A DNA stretch of 53,831 bases, taken from Nitratireductor sp. GTDB lineage: Bacteria > Pseudomonadota > Alphaproteobacteria > Rhizobiales > Rhizobiaceae. The stretch lies in contig JAFMHL010000028.1 in NCBI GenBank assembly GCA_017854535.1, forward strand, positions 1 through 53,831, read 5' to 3'. Shown piece after piece: positions 27,145 to 36,676 of this stretch (within the stretch, counting starts at the first letter, position 1; the number at the start of each line of letters is the position of its first letter). The notes below the pieces were generated by a model, which was not told where the DNA came from, did no database searches, and saw only the letters and a program-made list of their open reading frames with translations. The position numbers were made by a program, and so were the translations under genes.

Positions 27145-27172
27145 AAAAGCCGGACATTGCTGCCCGGCTTTT
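27143..27172 (-). terminator. Terminator of the nucleoside ABC operon
   Basis: AAAAGCCGG (27145-27153) and CCGGCTTTT (27164-27172) form a hairpin with a 10-nt loop; on the minus strand a T-run follows. It lies 30 bp beyond the stop of the binding-protein gene. Confidence 0.85.
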
Positions 27173-27201
27173 CAATTTATTCAGTGCAATTTTCTTGCAA
27201 A

Positions 27202-28281
27202 TTATTGCGGCAATGTATCATCCACACCTTTGACGTAGAAGTTCATGCCGAGCAAAGCGCCATCATCTGACACTTCACCAGCTTTTAGCCATTCTGTTCC
27301 GTCCTGTTTCATCACAGGGCCAGTGAACGGATGGAAAGAGCCGTCTTTGATGCTTGCTTCGGTAGCAGCGGCCAAAGCAGCCACATCGTCTGGCATATTA
27401 GTGTAAGGAGCCATCACGACTTCACCGTCCGGAATGCCTGCCCAAACATCAACCTGTTCCCAAGTTCCGTCCATCACCGCTTTCACGCGTTTGACGTAGT
27501 ATGGTGCCCAGTTGTCAATGATTGAAGTAAGCTGGGTTTTCTCTCCAAACTTGATCATGTCAGATGCTTGACCAAATGCCAAAACACCGCGCTCTGCTGC
27601 GACCTGCATTGGCCCTGTTGAATCGGTGTGTTGGGTAATGATATCAGCGCCCTGGTCGATGAGAGTTTTGGCAGCATCAGCTTCCTTGCCCGGGTCAAAC
27701 CATGTGTTGGCCCATACAACTTTCAATTTGAAATCCGGGTTCGCAGATTGTGCGCCAAGAATGAAAGCGTTGATACCCATGACAACTTCCGGAATTGGGA
27801 AGGATGCGATATAGCCAGCGGTGCCTACTTTCGACATTTTTGCTGCGATTTGACCTTGAATGTAACGGCCTTCGTAAAAACGCGCATTGTAGGTTGATAC
27901 ATTTGCGTGCTCACGTTTGTAGCCAGTTGCATGCTCAAATTTCACATCAGGAAACTTTGCCGCAACTTTGTTGGTTGGGTCCATGTAACCGAATGATGTT
28001 GTGAAGATGATGTTGCAGCCGGAACGGGCGAAACGCTCAATAGCGCGCTCAGCGTCGGCACCTTCCGGAACGCTTTCCAAATAAGCTGTTTCAACTTTGT
28101 CACCAAATTCTGCTTCGACAGCCAAAAGGCCTTCGTGGTGCTGATAAGACCAGCCGAAGTCTCCGATTGGGCCAACATAAACAAAGCAGGCTTTTGTTTT
28201 GCCATGGCTTGCGGCCATTGCACTGGTTGTTCCGGCCAAGGCAATGCCAAAGGCAGCGACGATACCTAGTATCTTTTTCAT
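27202..28281 (-). CDS. BMP family ABC transporter substrate-binding protein (nucleoside type)
   Basis: Periplasmic binding protein of 359 residues, of the BMP/PnrA class that binds purine nucleosides. Signal peptide MKKILGIVAAFGIALAGTT, cut near AMA-AS. The ligand-fold segments are KACFVYVGPIGDFGWSYQHHEG, NIIFTTSFGYMDP and ADIITQHTDSTGP; the Asp and aromatic residues in the first fit nucleoside stacking. No lipobox Cys is present, so it is soluble rather than a lipoprotein. Last gene of the ATPase-permease-permease-BMP operon. Confidence 0.9.
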   Translation of the reverse strand: MKKILGIVAAFGIALAGTTSAMAASHGKTKACFVYVGPIGDFGWSYQHHEGLLAVEAEFGDKVETAYLESVPEGADAERAIERFARSGCNIIFTTSFGYMDPTNKVAAKFPDVKFEHATGYKREHANVSTYNARFYEGRYIQGQIAAKMSKVGTAGYIASFPIPEVVMGINAFILGAQSANPDFKLKVVWANTWFDPGKEADAAKTLIDQGADIITQHTDSTGPMQVAAERGVLAFGQASDMIKFGEKTQLTSIIDNWAPYYVKRVKAVMDGTWEQVDVWAGIPDGEVVMAPYTNMPDDVAALAAATEASIKDGSFHPFTGPVMKQDGTEWLKAGEVSDDGALLGMNFYVKGVDDTLPQ

Positions 28282-28346
28282 ATATTTTTTCCCTGTTTTT
28301 AGTTTGTGGGCGATTCTTCTTATGATCGGTGACTTATGTTTTTTGT

Positions 28347-29321
28347 CTACCGATCCGGCACAAAACCTTGACCAAGTGTGGCGGGAGTATTGATCAACGT
28401 CAATCGTCTATTGCGTGAAATCAGCACTAAAACCACAATTGTTGCAATATAAGGCAGCATGGATAAAAATTGTGCAGGGGTCGATTTGGTCAGCCCAGCG
28501 AGATAAAAAAGTGGCTGCGGCAGGTCGGAAAACGCATTGATATCGATCGCCTGAATATGCAATTGAGCGATGGTGATCGCGCCAAACAGATAGGCACCCA
28601 AAGCAACGCGAAGTGGCCGCCAAGACGCGAAGACCACAAGGGCCAAAGCTATCCATCCACGCCCTGCTGTCATGCCCTCAACCCATTGGGGAACATAAAC
28701 CAAAGACAGATATGCTCCAGCAAGGCCTGAACAAGCGCCGCCGAACATCACCGCCAGATACCGTGTCCTGATGACATTGATCCCGAGCGAGTGAGCAGAA
28801 TGATGGTTGTCTCCAACGCTGCGAAGAGCGAGGCCCGGGCGTGAGCGGAACAAAAACCACATCACCGCGAAAATCAGAAAAATAGACGCATAAAAGATAA
28901 TGTCTTGGGAGAAGAGCAGTTTGCCGACCAAGGGTAACTCAGAGAGATACGGAATGATAATTGGCTGCAGTTTTATTCCCGGAATGCCGACGAACGCCTC
29001 TCCCCATAGACCAGACAGGCCTAAGCCCAAGATCGTCAAGGCAAGACCAGTAGCGACTTGGTTGGCAACCAATGTTAGAATAAGAAACCCGAACAGCAAC
29101 GAGAACAAGGCCCCAACAATGATGCCCGCAAGAGCTCCGATATAGGGATTACCCGTCATTTGCGCGAAGGCAAAACCAGCAACAGCTCCCATGATCATCA
29201 TGCCTTCAACGCCAAGGTTCAAGACACCTGATCGCTCGGTGACAAGTTCGCCCATGGCGGCAAGAAGCAGCGGCGTTGCAGCGGTGAAAATCGTCAGTAG
29301 AATGGCCTCGGTCATTTCCAT
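28347..29321 (-). CDS. ABC transporter permease, second nucleoside-type subunit
   Basis: 324 residues of the branched-chain/nucleoside permease family (BPD_transp_2). The telling segments are LGELVTERSGVLNLGVEGMMIMGA near the N-terminus (seen here as MGELVTERSGVLNLG), and later GLALRSVGDNHHSAHSLGINV, the coupling loop to the ATPase. About 9 hydrophobic helices. GGAGG of the previous gene's last codons serves as ribosome site, so it is coupled to the permease at 29327. Confidence 0.9.
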   Translation of the reverse strand: MEMTEAILLTIFTAATPLLLAAMGELVTERSGVLNLGVEGMMIMGAVAGFAFAQMTGNPYIGALAGIIVGALFSLLFGFLILTLVANQVATGLALTILGLGLSGLWGEAFVGIPGIKLQPIIIPYLSELPLVGKLLFSQDIIFYASIFLIFAVMWFLFRSRPGLALRSVGDNHHSAHSLGINVIRTRYLAVMFGGACSGLAGAYLSLVYVPQWVEGMTAGRGWIALALVVFASWRPLRVALGAYLFGAITIAQLHIQAIDINAFSDLPQPLFYLAGLTKSTPAQFLSMLPYIATIVVLVLISRNRRLTLINTPATLGQGFVPDR

Positions 29322-29326
29322 ATTGA

Positions 29327-30409
29327 TTAGGCCTCCGTTTTCGCGGCTAGAGATCGAACCAATTTGATCCGGAAATAAATCAAGGTGTCACAAGAAAGCA
29401 CGAAGAAGAGAACAAGTCCTTGAAAGACCCTTCCCAGTTTATCTGAAATTCCAAGGGTAATTTGCGCCGCTTCACTGCCAAGATAGGTAAGCGCCAAAAC
29501 CAAGCCAGCAAGCAAAATGCCGAACGGGTTTAATCGACCAAGGAAAGCAACGATGATGGCCGTGAAGCCATATCCAGGTGATATGACGGGCCGCAGCTGT
29601 TGAATGGCTCCGGCCACTTCAGAAATTCCTGCAAGACCAGCTAAGGCACCGGAAAACAGAAATGCAAAGATCGTCATTTTCTTTGCACTGAAACCTGCAA
29701 AAGCGCCTGCCCTTGGGGCTTGACCAATGACTTTGATTTCAAATCCCTTCATGGTGCGCGTGAGCATAAACCAAGTGGCAATCACCACAATGACTGCAAA
29801 TAGCGCGCCGTAATGCATGCGGCCGGACATAAGCAGCTCTGGCAATATCTGTCCGTCGGTGAACGTCCGTGATTCTGGAAAATTAAACCCAGCCGGATTT
29901 CGCCATATACCGCGCACCAACCAGTCCAGCAGAAGTTGTGCAATATAAACCAGCATAAGGCTGGTTAGAATTTCGTTGGCACCAAACCGTGTTTTCATTA
30001 GCGCAGGAATTAGCCCCCAAAGGGCCCCACCGATCATTCCTATCGCCATCATCGCTGGCAGCACCCAAGGGCCATTGGCCTCAGGCGCTAAAATCGGAAG
30101 CATAGAGCCCACAATGCCACCTGCAATAAACTGGCCTTCGGCTCCAATATTCCAGTTGGTTGAGCGGAAACATACAGCAAGTCCAACCGCTATCAAAATG
30201 ATCGGTGTTGCTTTAATCGCAAGTTCATGAAGGGACCAGACTTCTGTCAAAGGTTCGATGAAAAAAGCGTATAACCCCTTCAACGGATCAACGCCCATCA
30301 CCGCAAAGATCAAAACGCCAGTTACCATGGTCATCAAGAGGGCTATAACTGGAGACAAAAACGCCAATAGCTTTGAAGGATTTGCGCGACGCTCAAGTTC
30401 AAGACGCAT
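29327..30409 (-). CDS. ABC transporter permease, first nucleoside-type subunit
   Basis: About 360 residues, same superfamily as its neighbour. Diagnostic segments are ATPIILIAVGLAVCFRSTNWNIGAEGQFIAGG and the coupling-loop region FEIKVIGQAPRAGAFAGFS. ATG 30409 has AGGAG 7 nt upstream and overlaps the ATPase gene by 11 bp. The frame extends to 30454 only inside the ATPase gene. Forms the heteromeric channel with the 28347 permease. Confidence 0.9.
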   Translation of the reverse strand: MRLELERRANPSKLLAFLSPVIALLMTMVTGVLIFAVMGVDPLKGLYAFFIEPLTEVWSLHELAIKATPIILIAVGLAVCFRSTNWNIGAEGQFIAGGIVGSMLPILAPEANGPWVLPAMMAIGMIGGALWGLIPALMKTRFGANEILTSLMLVYIAQLLLDWLVRGIWRNPAGFNFPESRTFTDGQILPELLMSGRMHYGALFAVIVVIATWFMLTRTMKGFEIKVIGQAPRAGAFAGFSAKKMTIFAFLFSGALAGLAGISEVAGAIQQLRPVISPGYGFTAIIVAFLGRLNPFGILLAGLVLALTYLGSEAAQITLGISDKLGRVFQGLVLFFVLSCDTLIYFRIKLVRSLAAKTEA

Positions 30410-31943
30410 GGACAATCTCCTGTTTGGCATCAGATCCACCCATGAGCAGTCCAATATCCTCGCGGGTCACGCGCGACGCCCTGCCCGCTTCTATCAATTG
30501 CCCATCATGCATCACCAAAATACGATCTGAAATTTCGAATATTTCGTCCAGATCCTGACAGATTACCAATACAGCTGATCCAGCTTTTGCAAGATCAATA
30601 AGGGCTTGACGAATACGTTGCGCAGCGCCGGCGTCGACACCCCATGTTGGTTGGTTCACAACCATCACCAGAGGCTGGCGATCCAATTCACGCCCCATGA
30701 TAAATTTCTGCAAATTGCCACCAGACAAGGCAGCTGCAACAGGATTTTCAGAAGATTTGCGCACATCCATGGCTTTACAAACGCGTTTTGTCGCCTTGGA
30801 AATCATTGATTGCCAGATGAAGCCAACTGGCCCGAGTTTTTGAAACGCCACGCTATCACTGCCGTGGCGCGCCAACAACATATTGTCGGTTAGTGACAAA
30901 CCGGGCACTGCGCCATGCCCCAGCCTTTCTTCTGGAACAAAGGCTGCACCCATCTTTCTTCGTTCATTGATAGCGCGCTTACCGACCGGAACGCCGCGCA
31001 TCCAGATTTCGTCGTCCACTGTTAGGTCTTCGCCGGAAAGCATTTGGAACAATTCGCTTTGGCCATTGCCAGCTACACCTGCGATGCCGACTACCTCGCC
31101 AGCTTGAACTGCGAAGCTCAATTGCTTTAGCGAGATGGCAAAAGGCGATTTAGCAGGAAGATTGGCCGATCGCGCTTCAAGAAGAATTTCGCTTTGTGCG
31201 TTGTTCGTGCCGTCGTCCCGTTTTACATCCGCAACATCTTCGCCAACCATCATGCTTGCTAGCGATGCAGCGGTTTCTTTTCGCGGATCACATTCAGAGA
31301 TCAGTTTGCCATGGCGAAGGATCGTTGCTCGATCACATAGGCGTTTTACTTCGTCCAAGCGGTGCGAGATATAGAGAATGGACTTCCCTTCGCTACGCAA
31401 GCGTTCAAGCGTTACAAACAGATTGTCGGCCTCTTGTGGTGTTAAAACAGAAGTCGGTTCGTCTAATATGATCAACTTAGGTTCCTGCAAAAGACAGCGA
31501 ACAATTTCCACGCGCTGACGTTCGCCGACGGACAAATCGCCGATAATCGAATTAGCATTTAAGGGCAATCCGTACTCTTTGGATAAACGCTCAGCATCTT
31601 TCGCGATTTGTTCGACAGAAAACCCCGGACCAAGGGAAAGAACAATATTGTCAGCAACTGTCAGCGACTCGAATAATGAAAAATGTTGGAAGACCATCCC
31701 AACCCCGATGCCACGGGCGAAAGATGGGCTGGGTATATTGGTCTGCTTGCCTTCCCAAAATATGGTTCCAGAAGTGGGTTGCAAAGAGCCATACAACATT
31801 TTTACAAGCGTTGATTTTCCTGCTCCATTCTCCCCGAGCAGAGCATGAATTTCGCCGGCTTCAACGCGAAGATCCAAATGGTCGTTGGCAGTCAACTCGC
31901 CAAAGATCTTGGTCAATCCTTTGACTTCCAAAAGTGGCGCCAT
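30399..31943 (-). CDS. ABC transporter ATPase with two nucleotide-binding domains (nucleoside/sugar type)
   Basis: 514 residues, tandem ABC domains. Domain 1 is complete: Walker A GENGAGKST, signature LSVGERQRVEI and Walker B LIILDEP. Domain 2 has a degenerate Walker A (GVAGNGQSE) and LVMVVNQPTWGVD in place of Walker B, with signature LSGGNLQKFIMGREL. This asymmetry is normal for the family (RbsA, YufO). It energises both permeases and is the first gene of the operon. ATG 31943 is preferred over a TTG four codons upstream; the ribosome site GGGTAAG is modest. A palindrome at 32047-32068 upstream may be its operator. Confidence 0.92.
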   Translation of the reverse strand: MAPLLEVKGLTKIFGELTANDHLDLRVEAGEIHALLGENGAGKSTLVKMLYGSLQPTSGTIFWEGKQTNIPSPSFARGIGVGMVFQHFSLFESLTVADNIVLSLGPGFSVEQIAKDAERLSKEYGLPLNANSIIGDLSVGERQRVEIVRCLLQEPKLIILDEPTSVLTPQEADNLFVTLERLRSEGKSILYISHRLDEVKRLCDRATILRHGKLISECDPRKETAASLASMMVGEDVADVKRDDGTNNAQSEILLEARSANLPAKSPFAISLKQLSFAVQAGEVVGIAGVAGNGQSELFQMLSGEDLTVDDEIWMRGVPVGKRAINERRKMGAAFVPEERLGHGAVPGLSLTDNMLLARHGSDSVAFQKLGPVGFIWQSMISKATKRVCKAMDVRKSSENPVAAALSGGNLQKFIMGRELDRQPLVMVVNQPTWGVDAGAAQRIRQALIDLAKAGSAVLVICQDLDEIFEISDRILVMHDGQLIEAGRASRVTREDIGLLMGGSDAKQEIVHAS

Positions 31944-32046
31944 TGTCTTACCCAATTTGTTCGGATTTTTCCATCTTCGATGGAACCCCCTCCGATTTCT
32001 AGCTCAGTCCAATAGGAATAGATCAGACGGCAAAAGTCCAGCAACC

Positions 32047-32068
32047 TAAGTTGTTTTGATACAACTTA
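32047..32068. promoter_or_regulatory. Perfect palindrome, candidate operator of the nucleoside ABC operon
   Basis: TAAGTTGT (32047-32054), spacer TTTGAT, ACAACTTA (32061-32068). It lies about 104 bp upstream of the ATPase start and downstream of the EF-hand terminator, with no T-run, so a binding site fits better than a terminator. The regulator is not in the window. Confidence 0.55.
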
Positions 32069-32118
32069 TCCCCAAGCACATCGTTCGATTGCAATATCGG
32101 CCTTTTATGGTTCAAATA

Positions 32119-32149
32119 CAAAAAAGCCCCCGTTATTGCTATCGGGGGC
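32119..32149 (-). terminator. Terminator of the second EF-hand gene
   Basis: GCCCCCG (32126-32132) pairs with CGGGGGC (32143-32149); on the minus strand a run of T follows. It lies about 50 bp past the EF-hand stop. Confidence 0.85.
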
Positions 32150-32199
32150 CTAGAAACAACATCTATTCACGATGGTATTTAACCACCGAGCTCAGACGA

Positions 32200-32439
32200 T
32201 TACATGGCAGCAGCAGTTGCGAACTCTTCAGCATTCAGGCTGCCATCGGCATCTGTATCAGCTGCAGTGAAGTCTTCTTCTGACCATTTCCAGCCAGCTG
32301 CTGTGGCTTCTTCCATAGTAACCATGCCATTTGCATCGGCATCAACAACTGTAAAGTCCATTTCGCCAGCGTGAGAAGCAGCGAATGCAGCTATTGCAGA
32401 AAAACCTACGAACACGGCTGAAAGCAAAACATTTTTCAT
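32200..32439 (-). CDS. Secreted EF-hand calcium-binding protein, copy 2
   Basis: 79 residues: signal peptide (MKNVLLSAVFVGFSAIAAFA) and two EF-hand loops, D33 to E44 (DADANGMVTMEE) and D61 to E72 (DTDADGSLNAEE). ATG 32439 has AGGAG upstream. Close paralogue of the protein at 26616, with the same MEEATAAGW linker. The two copies bracket the nucleoside ABC operon in the same orientation. Confidence 0.85.
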   Translation of the reverse strand: MKNVLLSAVFVGFSAIAAFAASHAGEMDFTVVDADANGMVTMEEATAAGWKWSEEDFTAADTDADGSLNAEEFATAAAM

Positions 32440-32686
32440 AAAAGAAACTCCTGTGAGAATACGAACCGGCACGATTATCATGCTCCGGGGAGGCATCATC
32501 TGATCCTCAATTCAGGCGGAATTCGGGCTGAATTGTAGCAAAAAAAGTTTGTTGGAAATATTTTTTAAAACGAAAATAACGCTTTGAAACCAGACATTTA
32601 TAGATTAAGCGTCAAAGTTTTTCCCAAGCGCGACCATAGTTGAAACGGGACAAGTAATATCTTGCGTTACTAAGACGAATAAAAAA

Positions 32687-34582
32687 TCAGCGGCCTTCGA
32701 AAAAGCTCTCAACATGGTCCTTGCCAAGATATCTGGCGATAAAATCGCGACGTGCTTTCGGTAATTCCAACACGGCAAGGGAAGCCATGGCATGGTCCAG
32801 TTCTGGCCATTCGCCTGTGGCGACATATTGCAAACCAATATTCGAATATTGCCGATAAAGCACAGGCAGTTTTCTTTCGCCATGCTCAAGCGCTTCAATA
32901 ACGCATCCAATTTCTGGAAGGGTTTTGGCCCGTCCCACCAAATCATCCAACTCTATTTGAGGTGGAATTTTAGAATCAAACACATGACGAGGTGTCGCAA
33001 AGCCCTTCATTTCATTGTTGCTGCAATGAAGTTCCAGAAACCGTTTCAACACATGGCGAGACAAAGGAGAGTAGGACTGGGATATCGTTACTGGGCCAAT
33101 CAAATATTTGATAGATTTGTCACGACGAAGGATATCCATAACACCACGCCACATGAGCATCAGCGGTGCATAAGATCTTTGATATTTATCGCCTATGGCG
33201 GCCCTGCCTAATTCAAGCGAATAAGGCAATATATCAAGGAATGGTTTATGGAGGTGGAAAATCGAAGACGTGACCAGATCGGCAGGGTCCACTCCACCCT
33301 CAACGCGCGACGGAATAAGATAACGGTAACTTCCCGCCACTTGCTCTGCCTTTGCATCCCATAGAACGAGATGTGAGTAGATCCGATCATATTCGTCCAA
33401 TAGATCAGAGGGCGATGCTACCCCAGCGCCGCCTGAATATGCATCGAAGCGTACATTGGCTATCGCAGAAGATAAAGCGTCAGGCATGCCATGGGCAATG
33501 TCGATCACTTTCAAATTTTCATGCTCTACCAGAACAGGATATTTAGCGATTTCTTTGGCTAGTGACTTTGTCAGCTTTGTAGATTGCGCCTTGGGTACAG
33601 CCTTGGTTTTGGCAATGCGCACTGGATTTTGCGATGTTACCTTGCGCCTGACGCTGTAATTGGGGTCAGCAGAATAGGTTAATGCACGGGCAATCTGCCC
33701 AGGTGCAGCAATTCGACCTGCTTTAATCACTTGTTCAAAGGGAACCGGATCGCCGATCGTGAAAGCAAAGTCATGGCCACCGCGTTGAAATTCACGCAAA
33801 ATCAAAAGAGTGCGTAATTTGGGGTGGATAAGGCCAGCGGCTTGGAACAGCCCACTGTTTCTGCCCGACACATGAACTGGAACCAGATTGGCCTTGCCCG
33901 CTTCCACGAAAATGCGGACTTGATCAGTCCATTCACCATCCTGCACATGGGTTTGGCCCCATTTTAGATGGGAGCAAAGGCGCCCGGGAAATAATGCCAA
34001 GTCTCCACCGCCTTTTAGATGTTTCAGCGCTGAGACCATTGAGCGGCGATTCATTGAACGGCTTTTCTCGTTCATAAACGGATCGACGAAAAGTAATTTA
34101 TGAGTAATCGAATCTGCGCTCGTTAAGAAAGAGTTCGCGAAGAGTCGGAAATTCGGGCGATACTTTTCCAGCATATTATTGACCGCAAAAGCGTCGGGCA
34201 TTCCATATGGATGGTTTGAAACAAAAATTGCAGGAGTGCCCGCCAATTTATCAAATGCCTCAGGATTGGTAACTTTCCATTTGATGTCCAATTGTGAAAA
34301 AAGATGTTCGATCATCTTTTCGCTGGATGGCCAAGGCGTGCCTGTTTTCAAACAGATCTTGTTGATTGCGCCTATACCAAGCACAGATTCGGCTAGTTTC
34401 ACGATTGCTTTGTCTAAAAACCCATCGCCTGAACGGCCTAGCAATTCTTCAGTACGCAGATATTTGGGACCTAAGCCGCCAGATCCGTCAAAATTATAGC
34501 GCATAACATGCGGTTGGGACGACAAACCCACTCCAACACCAATTTCGGTAGCCGCTATTTCTGGCTTATCCGGGCTAATCAT
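32687..34582 (-). CDS. Bifunctional acyltransferase, OlsF-like (aminolipid synthesis)
   Basis: 631 residues, two acyltransferase halves. The N-terminal half is a PlsC-type O-acyltransferase with the catalytic H124...D130 (SNHPYGMPD), a PGR block (LALFPGRLCSHL) and LVPVHVSG. The C-terminal half from about 370 resembles the OlsB GNAT-like N-acyltransferase (DEYDRIYSHLVLWDAKAEQVAGSYRYLIP... LELGRAAIGDKYQRSYAPLMLMWRGV). A fusion in this order is what OlsF ornithine-lipid synthases look like: the C-terminal half makes lyso-lipid from an amino acid and 3-hydroxyacyl-ACP, and the N-terminal half adds the second chain. The amino acid head group cannot be told. No ortholog of separate olsA/olsB is in the window. 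Confidence 0.65.
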   Translation of the reverse strand: MISPDKPEIAATEIGVGVGLSSQPHVMRYNFDGSGGLGPKYLRTEELLGRSGDGFLDKAIVKLAESVLGIGAINKICLKTGTPWPSSEKMIEHLFSQLDIKWKVTNPEAFDKLAGTPAIFVSNHPYGMPDAFAVNNMLEKYRPNFRLFANSFLTSADSITHKLLFVDPFMNEKSRSMNRRSMVSALKHLKGGGDLALFPGRLCSHLKWGQTHVQDGEWTDQVRIFVEAGKANLVPVHVSGRNSGLFQAAGLIHPKLRTLLILREFQRGGHDFAFTIGDPVPFEQVIKAGRIAAPGQIARALTYSADPNYSVRRKVTSQNPVRIAKTKAVPKAQSTKLTKSLAKEIAKYPVLVEHENLKVIDIAHGMPDALSSAIANVRFDAYSGGAGVASPSDLLDEYDRIYSHLVLWDAKAEQVAGSYRYLIPSRVEGGVDPADLVTSSIFHLHKPFLDILPYSLELGRAAIGDKYQRSYAPLMLMWRGVMDILRRDKSIKYLIGPVTISQSYSPLSRHVLKRFLELHCSNNEMKGFATPRHVFDSKIPPQIELDDLVGRAKTLPEIGCVIEALEHGERKLPVLYRQYSNIGLQYVATGEWPELDHAMASLAVLELPKARRDFIARYLGKDHVESFFEGR

Positions 34583-34835
34583 TTATCTGCCAACACCTTT
34601 CAGCAATGCCGAAGTTCCCTACTCGTTTATGGAGGGTTTGAACCCGCTTTGCAATAACTCAGCCTAGCCGAGTGCAACGAAATTAATAACGAAACATTGC
34701 AGAGAAAATATTTGCGGACACAGAACCAAACCAACCAATGACTTGATTTCCCTTGAAACTATTGCGGTTTTACGACCAAATGGACTCAAATCGCTCACAG
34801 CTTGGCGTTACATGTCCTTGAAAAGGAGTTCCCGA

Positions 34836-36614
34836 ATGCATCCTTTTAGCAATATTGGTCGTTTTGCGTTTTCACTATTTGTTGGTTTGTTCATTGGCTT
34901 GGGAATTGCGCATGGGCAACAAGCAGCAGATGCCATTGCTCCTGAGTTTGGTAAAACTCGTCAAAGCAATTCATTGGTCCAAGGCAAAAGTCAGATGATT
35001 GCTGCAGCCCATCCTGATGCTGCAAAAGCCGGGATGGCTATGTTCGACAAAGGTGGCTCAGCCATTGATGCGATGATCGCTACGCAACTGGTTCTTGGGC
35101 TAGTGGAACCACAATCATCAGGTCTCGGCGGTGGCGCTTTTCTAGTCTACCACGATGCGGCGAGCGGAAAGACTATTACTTTAGATGGTCGTGAAACGGC
35201 TCCGCTGGCAGCGGATGAAAATCTATTCATTGGACCAGATGGCGAAGCGATGAAGTTTTTCGATGCTATTGTTGGGGGACGCTCAGTGGGCACTCCTGGC
35301 ACGGTTGCCCTGCTTGAAGAAGCCCATCAAAGATTTGGAAAGCTTGCCTGGGCAGATTTGTTTGAACCCGCGATCAACCTTGCCAATGATGGATTTGCAG
35401 TATCTGCGCGCCTGAACCAATCTATTCAAGGATCATCAGAAAGTCTGTTTTCCAATGAGGCTGCCCGCGCATATTTCTTTTCAGAAGAAGGCGTACCGAT
35501 ATTTGAAGGCACCAAATTAAAGAATCCTGCTTACGCCGAAACCTTGTCTGCAATCGCAAAAGATGGCGCGAAAGCGTTTTATTCCAATGAGATAGCGGAA
35601 GATATGGTGAAAGTGATTCAATCATCCACCAATCCCGGCTTGCTATCGTTGGAGGATTTGGCCGCTTATAAAGTTATTGAGCGTGAGCCTGTTTGTTTCG
35701 AGTATCGCACATATTATATTTGCGGCATGGGTCCGCCCTCATCAGGCGCTTTAACGCTGGGCCAGATTTTTGGCATGCTTGAGAAGCATGACCTTGCCGC
35801 CCTTGGCCCTTCAAATGCCGAAAGTTGGCGATTGATTGGAGAAGCTTCACGCCTCGCATTTGCTGATCGGGGAAGATATATGGCCGACACTGATTTTGTA
35901 AAAATGCCCAAAGGGCTCTTGAACAAAGCCTATCTGGATGAAAGGTCAAAGCTTTTTGATCTTGATGTTGTGGATGGAAAATTGCTAGATACGCCAGCAA
36001 TCCAGCCCGGAAATCCCCCCTCGGATCACAGTCTTTTATTTGCTGATGACAACGCTTTGGAATTGCCATCTACTAGCCATTTTTCAATTGTCGACAGCAG
36101 CGGCAATGTGGTCTCTATGACGACCACGATTGAAAACGGTTTTGGATCAAGACAGATGGTTCGGGGCTTTTTATTGAACAATGAGCTCACGGACTTTTCT
36201 TTCACGCCTGAGATTGGTGGCATACCTGTTGCCAACCGAATTGAGCCTGGCAAGCGTCCGCGTTCATCCATGGCGCCAACCATCGTGTTCAAAGACGGCA
36301 AGCCCTGGGCAGCGATTGGATCCCCGGGCGGCAGCAGGATAATCGGCTATGTGGCGAAAACATTAATCGCCTTGATCGATTGGGATATGGATGTGCAGGC
36401 GGCGATTGATTTACCGCATCTGGTAAACCGTTTTGGCACTTATGATGTGGAAGAAAACTCTGCCGCCGAGGACTTCGCCCCTGCCCTTGCTGGCATGGGT
36501 TACAAAGTCCAGTCGCGTAACCTGAATTCTGGCTTACATGGTATTGTGATATCGCAGGACGGGCTATTGGGTGGCGCTGACCCGCGGCGCGAAGGCGTAG
36601 TATTTGCCAAATAA
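34836..36614 (+). CDS. ggt: Gamma-glutamyltransferase
   Basis: Periplasmic N-terminal-nucleophile hydrolase of 592 residues that splits glutathione and transfers gamma-glutamyl groups. Signal peptide about 1-28 (FAFSLFVGLFIGLGIAHG-QQ). It is self-processing at T413 (ELPSTSHFSIVD), which becomes the small-subunit nucleophile. Substrate Arg R119 (LDGRETAP), RPRSSMAPTIV and GSPGGSR in the small subunit are present. ATG 34836 has AAAGGAG 7 nt upstream; the frame is open to 34743 without a site. Divergent from the OlsF-like gene. Confidence 0.93.
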   Translation: MHPFSNIGRFAFSLFVGLFIGLGIAHGQQAADAIAPEFGKTRQSNSLVQGKSQMIAAAHPDAAKAGMAMFDKGGSAIDAMIATQLVLGLVEPQSSGLGGGAFLVYHDAASGKTITLDGRETAPLAADENLFIGPDGEAMKFFDAIVGGRSVGTPGTVALLEEAHQRFGKLAWADLFEPAINLANDGFAVSARLNQSIQGSSESLFSNEAARAYFFSEEGVPIFEGTKLKNPAYAETLSAIAKDGAKAFYSNEIAEDMVKVIQSSTNPGLLSLEDLAAYKVIEREPVCFEYRTYYICGMGPPSSGALTLGQIFGMLEKHDLAALGPSNAESWRLIGEASRLAFADRGRYMADTDFVKMPKGLLNKAYLDERSKLFDLDVVDGKLLDTPAIQPGNPPSDHSLLFADDNALELPSTSHFSIVDSSGNVVSMTTTIENGFGSRQMVRGFLLNNELTDFSFTPEIGGIPVANRIEPGKRPRSSMAPTIVFKDGKPWAAIGSPGGSRIIGYVAKTLIALIDWDMDVQAAIDLPHLVNRFGTYDVEENSAAEDFAPALAGMGYKVQSRNLNSGLHGIVISQDGLLGGADPRREGVVFAK

Positions 36615-36618
36615 GAAA

Positions 36619-36648
36619 ACCCTCGCATTGGAGTACGAGGGTCTTTAG
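36619..36648 (+). terminator. Terminator after ggt (probably bidirectional)
   Basis: ACCCTCG (36619-36625) pairs with CGAGGGT (36636-36642), then a T-rich stretch. On the minus strand TTTTC follows, so it may also stop the convergent small gene. Confidence 0.75.
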
Positions 36649-36676
36649 TTCTTTTGGTTCAGGCTAAAAAATTGGT

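Noticed and set aside
30470-30490. Sequence GACGCCCTGCCCGC similar to part of the uvrB insertion
   Set aside because: It encodes a normal conserved part of the ABC ATPase, so the resemblance is chance.
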